Assembly: GCA_030734395.1 (NCBI GenBank)
Contig: JAUZTG010000042.1
Coordinates: forward strand, 1,736,001 to 1,800,000
Length of the DNA stretch: 64,000 nucleotides
From: Sarocladium kiliense
Lineage: Eukaryota > Ascomycota > Sordariomycetes > Hypocreales > Sarocladiaceae
Direction: 5' to 3'
Shown here: positions 1-9,940 of the stretch, one piece after another
Position numbering within the stretch: position 1 is the first letter of the stretch
Layout of the letters: each line of letters begins with the position of its first letter
Translations under genes and position numbers: made by a program
The notes under the pieces: generated by a model
The model's database searches: none
What the model was told of the DNA's origin: nothing
What the model saw: only the letters and a program-made list of their open reading frames with translations

Positions 1-956
1 CTCAGAGAGTAGCATCGAATTACCTGTCTGAGTAACTTGTACTGCTCGTCAATCAGAGGGTTCACTTGATGATCGGGGCGGGGCACGCTGGTGAAAGTCT
101 CATTCGGCAGAATACTAGGAAGAGTCTCGCCCCGGAGGATATACAGGTTCTCTCGAACACTGTCCCATTTGATCTGATCGGTGTGGCCTTTGGTCTTGCG
201 ACTGTTTTGACAGTATAGGATCGGTTGTTCACATCTTCCGGTTCATCCTCAGTTGCCAGCAAGAGCGTCCTATTCCTCACACATCGTATGAGCTCGCGTA
301 CTTCCGCGAGGGAGGTCGCTGCAGGGCGTCCGGTGCCAGATTCATTGAGCATTCGCACATCGGCAGGCTTCTTCTTGGGAAGAACGCAAGAAACAAGCCA
401 CTTCTCTGGAATTGTTTCGCTGTCTTTGTAGGGAGCTCAGAAAATATCTGCTGAGGGGTATCGAAATGGGTCGGCAAGATCTTGATAGACATCTTGGCTG
501 CTGGTGAAGAGACGATCAAGAGGAAAGTCGGTCCAGAGGCTTGACGGCGCCATATAGCCATGTGCGTGTATCTATACTGTTGTTGGACATCATGAATGCT
601 GGGGCGACATTCCATACAGCTGTGAACCAAGCTGAAAGGGTCTTTGCCCATAGAATGAAATGCAGACAACGAGAAAGCCAAGTACTGTCGTTTCATTCGA
701 TCCTGACCAATACCCAAAGTCTCCTTAAGGTGGATCACTGTAGGCAAAGAGCAGCCGTGAGCCATTGTAGAAACACCATGGCCTGCAAGAATCAACTATA
801 CCGTACTTGGGTGTCCATCAAGTCACTGAGTCCCGCGCAGCCATCGGGACTGTGCGGGAGGCAGTGAAACTTTGATAGATCAACCTCTTTGACACACACG
901 GACGGCGACTCAGCACCAACGAACATAATTAAGAGGAAGAAAAGGAACAACCCCAT
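1..956 (-). pseudogene. Decayed gene of unknown function, extends past left edge
   Basis: I do not recognise this locus. An ATG at 956 opens a signal-peptide-like stretch (MGLFLFFLLIMFVGAESPSV) that stops near 790. Downstream, coding-like text is spread over shifted frames: one segment contains AWFTAVWNVAPAFMMSNN, and a second frame contains WTDFPLDRLFTSSQDVYQDL. The second frame runs into an in-frame TGA near 437 and then continues without shift through EKWLVSCVLPKKK and VRELIRCVRNRTLLLATEDE to about 230. A third frame resumes with DQIKWDSVRENLYILRGE and ends at a GT near 10 that could be a donor. Some shifts could be introns, but the internal stop in an otherwise continuous frame argues for a broken gene. 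The intended function is unknown. Confidence 0.4.
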
Positions 957-1193
957 TCTTTACGACTTGATGCGAGCATGGAACCGAGGGTCAAGCCTGC
1001 AATTGACGGGAGTCTGACTCGGTTGATGTTGAACAAGGTTTTGGCTTGTATTATAATACGACTATGATGAGTGCCATTCAAGTACATAAGACACGATCCA
1101 ATGTAGATTCCCGCAGGGGATCAGTTCTATCCGCTACACGACCACCTTAATACACCCCTGTTCCTCTGTCCTTCGCACACGTGCTGCCGACGT

Positions 1194-2369
1194 CTATAGC
1201 TTTCCAGACTTCTCTGTGCCGTCCTTCTTCAGCCTCACAACTCCCTGTTCACAAGTTAGCAAGGATCCTTAAGCACAGGATCACAGGACGGTGACTCACC
1301 TCTTGGAAACACGTCGCCAACAGCGTCCCGTCCCTCGCCCAAACCCTCTGCGTAACAACTCCTCTCCCATCACCCGCCCATGGACTCTCCATCTCCACGA
1401 ACATCCACTCATCCGCTCTCACTTTCCTCGGCTCATGGAAGTAGATACTATGATCCAAGCTGACCTGCATCCCCACCTGCGGCCTGTCCTCCCACTCCTC
1501 GAGACTCAAACCATCCGGCCCGCAGGAGTCATCCTTCACAGCTTTGCGTTGGTGAGCTGGCAGGTCGGACACCGCGGAGGGTCGCCAGGGGAAGCGCCAG
1601 AGCCGGTGGACGCGGGAGACGGTGCCGATGAAGTAGCTGTCGGTCATGTAGGCCAGGGCATTGAGGTGCGCGCGATGACTACCCGAGGGCGAGATCTTCC
1701 CCTTTGCACGTGTCCAAGACCGGCATTTCCTCTCCCAAACCTCCTTACCATCACCATCACCCATTTCAATCCTCCTGCTAACAACCGGCGCCCCTTCCCC
1801 CTTCCCGTCCTCCCCATCATCGCTCGGCTCACTCCCCGCCACCCCCTCCGGCAACTTTTGCGCGTGACGGACCTGCTTTTCATCCCCGTTCGCCCGATCC
1901 CTCACGAAACTGATTGTAGTCGTGAAGATGCAACGGCCCTTCTGCCGTGCTTGGACGGTACGAGTGGCGAAGGAGCGGCCGTCACGGACACGCTCGACGT
2001 GGTAGAGGATGGGGACGGAGGAGTCTCCTGCGAGGAGGAAGTAGCAGTGGCATGAGTGGGGGAGGAAGTCATCTGGGACGGTGACTTGTGCTGAGGCGAG
2101 GGATTGGGCGATGACGGCACCACCGTAGATGCCTCTAGCACCTGGAGGATGCCACAACGGACGAGCATTTGTGAAGATGTCCTGAATGCTAGTGTCAGCT
2201 ACGACTCATCAAAATCCCAGGGTGCACCAAACTACGGATGAGAACAACGTACCTGGCCCAGGACCCCTAACTCCAACACCTCGAGGTCATTCTCAATCGG
2301 TGCCATGCTCGCATCCCTAGGCTGCGGCCTTAAAAGCGTGACTCTCTCCTCACTAGCCATCCTGTCCAT
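1194..2369 (-). CDS. Acyl-CoA thioesterase II (TesB/ACOT8 family)
   Basis: Predicted to hydrolyse acyl-CoA to free fatty acid and CoA, usually in peroxisomes in this family. Three phase-0 exons (2369-2253, 2181-1300, 1244-1194) give 349 residues; introns 2182-2252 and 1245-1299 have GTACGT and GTGAGT donors. The start is the ATG at 2369, with an in-frame stop TAG 12 bases upstream. Family hallmarks: WHPPGARGIYGGAVIAQSL near residues 47-65, the VERVRDGRSFATRTV motif of the first hot-dog half, HSIYFHEP in the second half, and GTLLATCFQEGVVRL at the end. Residues 140-180 form a Gly/Glu-rich insertion. The C terminus reads EKSGKL, close to but not a canonical PTS1 (SKL), so peroxisomal targeting is plausible but unproven. 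Family assignment is confident; substrate range is not visible. Confidence 0.9.
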
Positions 2370-2975
2370 CTGCCGAAGCTACTGGCCCAAGTTCCAAAGA
2401 GAAAAGAAGCTCCTGAACGGAACGACGCGTCGCAAGGGTTCTTTCCACGCCACTCTCTTAGACAAATCCAGAACCTCAATGGAGAGAAGGAAGCAATGAT
2501 GATAGTGACAATGATGCCGCGATAGCTGAGATTCAAAAGTATGGCATCGATGAAAGTTCAGGATTGAAGACCGGCCTTCAGCTGGCAGCGTTGCAACCCT
2601 GAATCCCGCCGGCCGGAGCGACTTACCGAGGCTCGGGTCTGGGTGGGGCGCAGGGTTCAAGGGGGCACTCGCCTCGTCCCCGTCTCGCCTCGCCTTACAG
2701 GCCCAGCGCATCGAGCTAGCTCACGAGGTGACGTTGTGTTAACACATGCACATGAATCGCAGGTCCCTTGTCGCCGAGATAAGGTGGAAAGACGGAGCAA
2801 CTCTTACTTAGCAGCCTACACGTGGTTATCGGTATTGATTCATCTTGACTCTTTGTTGATGTCATCTTTTTTTGCGCACGTACCAGCTCCTCTAATTCTG
2901 TTGTGCTCTCGGTTACCGCAGCATTTACAACGATTCTTCCCTTTCTTTAACTAATCAAACATCGCATAGCTCCAT
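2370..2975. other. Intergenic spacer, thioesterase to OSBP gene
   Basis: No supportable gene. It carries the promoter side of the thioesterase gene and the 3' side of the OSBP gene, both on the minus strand. Open frames here have no family resemblance. Confidence 0.6.
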
Positions 2976-5900
2976 CTACTGCTCCTCCTTAGGATCATCA
3001 AAGATAGGCTCCAGACCCTCCCAAGCCTTGTCCGGCGCACCCTCTGGGCCAGCTTGGTCTCTCCGCTCCCAGTACTTCCCGTTGAACAACCAGAAAGGCT
3101 GGCCCGTGATCTCGCATCTCGACTTTGTAAACCACGCTGGCACGAACTCCTCGCCTCTTTCTTCTCGCTCCCGTCTTCTTGAACGCTGGTTTTGTTCGAG
3201 TCTGTTCTTCTCCGTCGCCGCGAAGTCATATTCACCTTCCTCCATGGCACGTTGATCCGGACGTAAGCGCGAGTCTGTCGGCGCGATCCACTGCCGTAGG
3301 TTATCATCGAGGTGGTTGAAGGTGACCGCGAAGGGGGTCAGATTGAAGGGGATCTTCTCCGGGCGTGGGTTGGCTTGCCAAACCAAGTATGCACGGGTTG
3401 GGTCAGTCATGCTGCCCTTGTAAATCTCCTTGCTGCTTTCTTTGGCCGGTGCGTCGACTTCAGCCTCGTACCCTGGCGTGATGCGGGCATACAAGCGCGA
3501 ATTCCACCGACCACCCATGCTGACCCGAGTCTTGCCATCTGCATCGACAATCTTTCCAGTGATATGGTAAGCGCTCGACGCTTTCCATCCACGAGCCTTG
3601 AAGTCCAAGTGGGCTGTCTCGCCTGTCGTCCAGTTCTTGATCTCCATAGGACCGTAGTTGTCCACAGTCGGGTTACCAGTGATGATACCGATGACCGATT
3701 GTGACACCTTCTTCCATGTGTAGTAGTCCTCCTTTCCGCCGGCTGCAGGTCGCAATCTCAAGAACCAGGTGCCCAGATGGTTGATATCGAATGACTTTCC
3801 AGTGAACTTGGACTTGACATTCGACTCTCCCCAGTATGTCCAGTTCTGTGCTTCGGCCCACGCGGCTCCAATCGGAGGATGGTGGCTGACCTGCTCCGTG
3901 AAGAAGCGGTACCCCTTGTCGGGCCGGACGTACTCAAAGGTCTCACCAAGGAGAGGGTTGAACGGTTTGGCGACACGTCCGAGAGCTGACGCGAACTCAC
4001 TGCACGCAAAGGCGGCGACATAGATCATCCGCTCGATCGAATCCGTACGCTCCGCAGCGAGTTCCAGCAAGTCCGTGTACTCCATATCTTCGGCATTCCG
4101 ATACAAGAGTGACGTTGGCTCGTTGAAGGAAACTGGCAGAGTCATCTTGGTCATGTCCTTGCCGATCAGGGATTTGAGAACACCCTGCGTTTTGTCAGTC
4201 ACTGGCTCATCATGCCAAAAGTTGAAGCTCCGCGACTCACCCAGAGAGAGACCTTGGGACGATTGTCTTCGTCCATCTTCAGTCTTTGCCGGATGCCTCC
4301 TTCGTAGCCCTTGTACGATGAACTGATGTCCACACCGCCTGACTTCACCACGACTAACTCCTTCTTGTCCGCCACAGCATCCTCTGGCGGCATCTCAGCC
4401 ACTTCGACTTCTCCAGCATCAACAGCATCGAAGAACTCCTCCTCGTCAGCAGAGTCATCTTCGGACAGAGAAAGCTGCTCAAAAATCGTCTGCCGTCGTG
4501 ATATTGCGGTGAGCGGCCGATCGTCGTCTTCAATCGGTTCCAACTGTTTGGTCTCTGATATGGGGCTACCGCTGACACCTGTCTCCATCACTTCACGCAG
4601 TGCTCTTTTAGTCATTCTTCGCTTCATCTCTGCCTCACCCATGCGAGCTTCAAGCTCTTCTTGTTCACGTGCGACTTGTGCCATGCTCTCCTCCCACATG
4701 CGACGCATGTTAGCCTCGCGATCGAGTCTATACTGCCAGTACGCATCACGATCCTTGGAGATGCGCAGGAGGTCTCCTACAAGACCGGTGAGACTGCGTA
4801 TCGCCGCGTCGTACGTCGAGAGCGCCTGCGTGATCTTGGTGTCGGACAGAGGTGTTGCTGGGCTCTGTGTCACCTCCGCCAACAGGGCAGAATGGACATG
4901 TGACATGGTTTCAAGCTGCAGCTTCGCTGATTGGGCTGTGATATTGAGGGCGTCCTTGGTAGCGCCAGGCTCCTCATGAGCACCACTTCCATCATCTCCA
5001 TAATCGTCATCGTCGTCATGCTCGCCTGGAATCATAGGCCCACCAATGTGGCTATGCAGTCTTGAAATAGCATCGCCATCTGTGCCAGCATCGGCGAACT
5101 CATCATCGCTCTCGACAGTGCTCGTTCCACCGGCCTCAGGCCTATAGCCGGGGACCTTAGCGCTCGAAATGGATCTTGAAGGATATTGGGAGCTGTTGCG
5201 ACGCAGATCGGACATGCTCGCATTTTCGCTGTGAGAATCATGTACCGAGAGCGCGCTGCCCTGCTCCGCCTTCGCCTGTTTCAGAAGCTCAGCGCTGCGA
5301 GCAGCCTGACGCTCCTCCTCACGGGCCTGATCCTTCGTCCACTGAATCGAGTTATTCAGCGACCAGAACCAGCGCTTGGCCTCAACCTCATGGTTTGCCT
5401 TGAGTGTGTATTTGACAGAGGACTTTCCGATGATCTCAAATTTCGTCTTTTCGTCCGGAGGCATGTGAAGTCGTGCAATCTTCATGTTGATCGCACCACG
5501 GCAGGCAGAACCAGCGTCATCTTGGTGCTTGTAGTAGCTGAGCACACCGTCTTCCAAAACGAACCATCTGAGTTGATATCCTTTGCGATAGTTGGTCCAC
5601 TTCTTCAGGTAGCCCTTCATTTCACGTGCCTCACGTCCAGCAATAGCGTCTGTTGCAGCGCCACCGGCGGCTCCTCCCTGTGAAGCCGCATGTCCAAGCA
5701 CTGCCTTCTCCTGAATACCGCGCTGGGCAGCGACGGCCGCTGGTGATCTCTTGAGAATGGCCTTGACAGAATCGTCGTTTGTGATGTTCTGAGGAAGCTT
5801 TCCCTTTCTGTCGCGGCGGAATGGGTCGGCACCATGGAGCAAGAGCACCTGGATTAGCTTCATATTCTTCCTGCGCGCAGCTTCATGAAGCAATGTTCCG

Positions 5901-6987
5901 CCAGTCTGCACTGTGACAGGCTCTGACGCAAATTCGGGACTATTGATGTCGATGACGGTCTTCAGACGCGGTTCCTCGAGAACCTGAGCCAGGGTATCGT
6001 AGTCGTTCGCTACAATCAGAGCCTGTACTTGCTTTACCTTGGCGTCTGTGAACAGAGATCGGGAGAGCTGCAGAAGCTGGAAGATCTCAGGGTTTCGCGC
6101 CAGGTCGATGGGCATCTTGCCCTGAGCGTTGGTTGCAGCATCGTTAATATCCTTTTGCTCGAGAAGTAGCTTGACAACGGGTGTGCGTCCTTGCGCAGCA
6201 GCGATGTGAAGCGGGGTATTGCCATCCTTGTCACGGGCGTTCAGATCGAGGGTGTTGAGACCGTCGGAGAGCACATATTCGACAACTGGAAACTCGGCAC
6301 ACTGGATAGCAAGGTGCAAGATGGTGGTATCGTCTAATGCCGCACCGCCAGACATGGAGGAGATGCTCGTGCGAGGACCACCCTCGGCCGTCTCGCGAAT
6401 TGCCCTCGAAATAGACGCGGTATCACCACTACGCAATGCCTCAACGATTCTGAACTTCTTCACGGACTGTTCGAGGGTCGCGCCCTTCTCGTGTACGGGA
6501 CTCGTTCGGGATGGGGCTGCCGAGGGGGTCCTGCTGAGGTTGCCAGGTGACGTCGCGAGCTTGGAGCCCGACTGGCTGCGAATGCTGGGCTGCTGAGCCA
6601 TGTTGGTGGCAGAGGAGCTGCCGTTGTTGCTGGGAGCCAGCTTAGATGTGGACTTGGGAGCTGATGTGCTACCTGCTGTCGATCGTCCGTCCTCCGATCC
6701 AGAGTCGTTGTTGTCTTCCCTAGTTTTCTCGCGACGCAACAGCGACAAGGCAGCCGATGACTTGGAACGCTTGTGCGTGACACTATGAAGAACAATCTAG
6801 GTCAGCCCCTGTGCTTAGATTGAAGAGAGCGGTAACGAAACAGGTGCATGCAGCGGAGACGTGGTCGCGACAGGCTTCCGGGAGAGACATAATAGCATGA
6901 GCTCCAGACAAGCAAACACGAACAGCTGCAACTGAGGTTACACAGCGCACCGTGCAAGAAGACGTACCTGTCACCGGTGTCCGACAT
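2976..6987 (-). CDS. Oxysterol-binding protein, Osh1 type (ankyrin-PH-FFAT-ORD)
   Basis: Lipid-transfer protein of the OSBP/Osh family, expected to exchange sterol and phosphoinositide at ER contact sites. Exons 6987-6968 (only 20 nt), 6782-4241 and 4184-2976 join to 1256 residues; introns 6783-6967 and 4185-4240. The start MSDTGDS is supplied by the 20-nt exon, because the long exon has no ATG of its own near its 5' end. Ankyrin repeats lie at about 160-345 (GNTPLHIAAAQGRTPVVKLL; GGTLLHEAARRKNMKLIQ). A PH domain lies at about 400-495 (GYLKKWTNYRKGYQLRWFVL). A coiled coil follows near 680-720, then an FFAT-like motif (EEEFFDAVDAGEVE), then the ORD with FFTEQVSHHPP, the family signature. Domain order and length match yeast Osh1. 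Confidence 0.95.
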
Positions 6988-8278
6988 GATGGGCCACTGG
7001 AGCAACGCAGTCGGCTGCTAGGGTTCAATGACGATGCGAAAAGGCAGAAAGTACGTTACGGTGGGAAAGAAAGAGAGGGGAGGGACGATATGGAGACGTG
7101 GAAGCTCTCCGCTTAAAGTTGGGGGAGAGTTGAAGTTGGAGGGACGAGACCAAAAAGGGGAGACGATGGACGCGGGAGGGCCACCGAAGGGCGGGGCTTC
7201 GTTGAAGAGGGGACGAGGGTCTAGATGGTGCGAAGCGTTCAATGATGAGGGCAGAGCTGGACTCGGTGGACTCGGCGTGTCGGAAAGACGGAGTTGGAAG
7301 ATGGCGCCCACCAGAGCGGTGTCGTAAGGGACACGCGTAACTCCTGCCGTGGATGTGGCGATGAGGAAAGGGATGGTGATCTGGAAGACAAAGAAGAAAG
7401 GCAAAATGACGGCGGTGATGGCCTGGTGATGGTGTTGGGGGGTGGTGATGGTGGGCGATAACTCCCGCTACCAAGAAGGTTGCAGCAGCTAAGAGCGCAT
7501 CGCAGGCGGCTGTGCTCTTAACCTAACGTTACAGACAACGTCATCGCTCTCAACTGTTTTCCCCCCTTCGCTTCGCTACTGCACGACAAGGCGGATACGG
7601 CTGTGAGTTGCACGTAATATTCCAATTCCGGAAATCTCACTATTTGCTGGCCGGGAACGCCGGATTGCATCCTCATCTCGGAGTCTTGCGCAGGACTTGA
7701 CCTCCCGTAGTACTGTCTAATTAGCTTGAGCCTCGTTGAAACCCAAACGCCGAGTCCCTAGCCACACTGAGGCAGTGGTATCCCTATTGTTAGTACCTTA
7801 GTGCTGTGAGCACCAGTGCAGGTACGCTATTCATAGCACTCTCCAAGGACCCCAACCACAAGACAGTTGGACATTTAAGTGCCCTGCCCATGTAAGAGCC
7901 AAACATGCAAACACGTGGGTTACATGTCGCGTCTGCTTGCTCCTTAGCCCTTTTATTATTCATCTTTTTAGTGTGCATATTGCGGAATTCAAGTGTTCTT
8001 CAGTTTTGCATAGCGATTGATAATTGGAGTTACTGGTGACACGGACATTGCCTGTTTGATAGGTGACGTGTTTTGTTCGCAGCTATGAATGATTACAATA
8101 TCGTGCCACCAAGCCAATTCCTTGCCGTTGTCATTGCCCGTTGCAGACAACAAGGCTCGTTGCTATGTAAGTCCCAGAGAAGCTGTATACAAAACTGCAA
8201 TCACATCCCCCTCCTCGCATCAAGAGGGATTTCCAGAAGAAGAAGAAGACGAAGCACAACGTTCAGCGAGCAAAGCCT
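6988..8278. other. Intergenic region upstream of OSBP gene
   Basis: No gene supported. Between 7028 and 7150 the minus strand is strongly C/T-rich, as in many fungal core promoters and 5' leaders, and lies directly upstream of the OSBP start. Long open frames in this part follow from the biased composition. The remainder to the chitinase stop at 8279 shows nothing recognisable. Confidence 0.5.
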
Positions 8279-9940
8279 TTACAGGACGAAGACCTGGATA
8301 GCCGCAATTGCGAGCAGACCAGAGAGACCGGCCGCCAGGTTAGAAGCACCAGCGGTCACGGGGGTCTCGGTCGGGCCCTCAGGCGAGGGGGTCACGGCGT
8401 GGGTCGGAGGAGGAACGACGATGGTTGTAGTCTTGTCGTAAGAATCGTCGTCGTGAGGCTTATCGCCCTCAGGCCTGTCACCTTCAGGCTTGTCACCATG
8501 GGGCTTCTCGGGGACATCATCCTCAGGAACGTGAGGCTTGCCACCCTCAGGCTTCTCAGCATGAGGCTTGTCTCCCTCGGGCTTCTCGCCATGGGGCTTG
8601 TCTTCCTCGGGCTTTTCACCGTGAGGCTTCTCGCCATGGGGCTTGTCATCACCAGCAGGGCCAGTAGGCTTGGGCATATGGGGATTGCCGGTGATAGTGG
8701 GCTTCCAGCCGACGGGGCAAATGGTAGTGTAGAGATCAACAACCTTGGTGGTCACGTAGCTACCGCCAGGGCAAGGCTTCTCCGGAGGGCAGGTGACGGT
8801 GTAGACGGTGGTGGTGGTGACAGTGCTGGTGGTCATGCTGGGGCCGGTAGTGGTAGGCGGGGGACGGGTGGTAATCGTGCCGTTGCCGGGAGTGGTAGTC
8901 GGAGTAGGGACAGCAGACGTAGTACCGGTCTCCCTGGGGCAGCCAATACCGAGGAGGGCATCTTGGACAAGGTCGATGTAGTTGCGGTTGGCGCCGACAA
9001 GGTTCTCAGCACCACGGCCAAGGTCCCAAAGAGAGACACCACCCCAGCTGGGAAGATCACGAGCAAAGCAGATCAGTGAAGTGATGTCTCCAGGCTGGAC
9101 GTATCCAGAGCCGGCGGCTGACATGCTGGCAGGAAGACCGAAGAAGAGTTTGGCGTTCTTGCTCTTCTGGCTCTCCTCGATAACGTGGAGCCAGGAGAAG
9201 TAGTTCAAGCCATCGTCCGAGTAGATCTCACACTGAGGGTTGTTGTAGAACTGGATGAACAGGGCGTCGAACTCGGCCTCGTCAATGAGGTCCTTGAGGT
9301 AGAAATACTCATCACCAGTGGGACACTGGGGAGCAGCAGAGATGAAGAGCGAGGAGTCGAGATTACGGAGGGTCTCGATCATGGCGATGTAGCCCCGGTT
9401 ATCTACATTAGGTCAGGAATTGTTCATGTATGGCCTTTTCAGCATCAACTTACCGAGCTCGGCCTCGATGTCGAAGTCGAAACCGTCGACACTGGTGTGC
9501 ACATCACTGCCAATCACATCGAAAGGGCGAGGACCCTCGTAGCCCTCCTGAAAGGGACCGAAAGCCTTGTAAAGGAACTCGGCAAACTCGACACCATTCT
9601 CGGCGCTGGTGACGGCGTAATTGTTATCTTCGTCGTTGTAGTGGCCGCCAATGCTAAGAAGAACCTTGACACCGCGCTCCTGGCAGTAAGGGATATCCTC
9701 CTGAATGGTTGGGCAGTGGCTCAGGAGGCTAGAGGAGACACCATCCTCGTTGGAGTAGGTCTCAGCCCAACAATGGGCAGCGAAGTTGGTGCCGGGGTAT
9801 CCTGAGGGATCGTTCTCGGGAGACTTGTTGACGAAGCCGAGCGTGACATACTCGATGCCGGAGTCACAGTGGTTAGCAAGACGCTCGACACCGGGAACGC
9901 CGTGCTGGCCCCAATATCCGTTGAGAACACCGACAGACAT
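8279..9940 (-). CDS. GH18 chitinase with repeat stalk and GPI-like tail
   Basis: Predicted chitinase cleaving beta-1,4-GlcNAc links, likely cell-wall associated. Exons 9940-9454 and 9402-8279 give 536 residues; intron 9403-9453. The GH18 domain occupies about 1-290: SVGVLNGYWGQHG at strand 1, VKVLLSIGGHYND, and the catalytic motif DGFDFDIE (DxxDxDxE) just before the intron. After it come a Thr/Pro-rich segment, then about 90 residues of degenerate PHGEKPEGDKP-type repeats (about 400-490), then a Thr/Pro stretch and a hydrophobic end (AAGLSGLLAIAAIQVFVL) like a GPI-attachment signal. The chosen ATG at 9940 begins right at the first beta strand, so no signal peptide is visible; a secretory exon may lie upstream. 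Family call is firm; the N terminus is uncertain. Confidence 0.9.
8430..8690 (-). repeat. Degenerate PHGEKPEGDKP-type coding repeat
   Basis: Within the chitinase gene, short units encoding variants of PHGEKP, PEGDKP and PEGGKP recur about a dozen times between the catalytic domain and the C-terminal hydrophobic tail. The array is rich in His, Lys, Glu and Pro, is predicted to be disordered, and probably forms a wall-spanning stalk. Copy number in such arrays usually varies between strains. Confidence 0.8.

Noticed and set aside
1291..2055. 254-codon plus-strand frame antisense to the thioesterase
   Set aside because: The opposite strand encodes a clear thioesterase with family motifs; this frame is its shadow.
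7025..7474. 149-codon His/Pro-rich minus-strand frame
   Set aside because: Composition follows from the C/T-rich promoter strand upstream of the OSBP gene; several overlapping frames are equally open.
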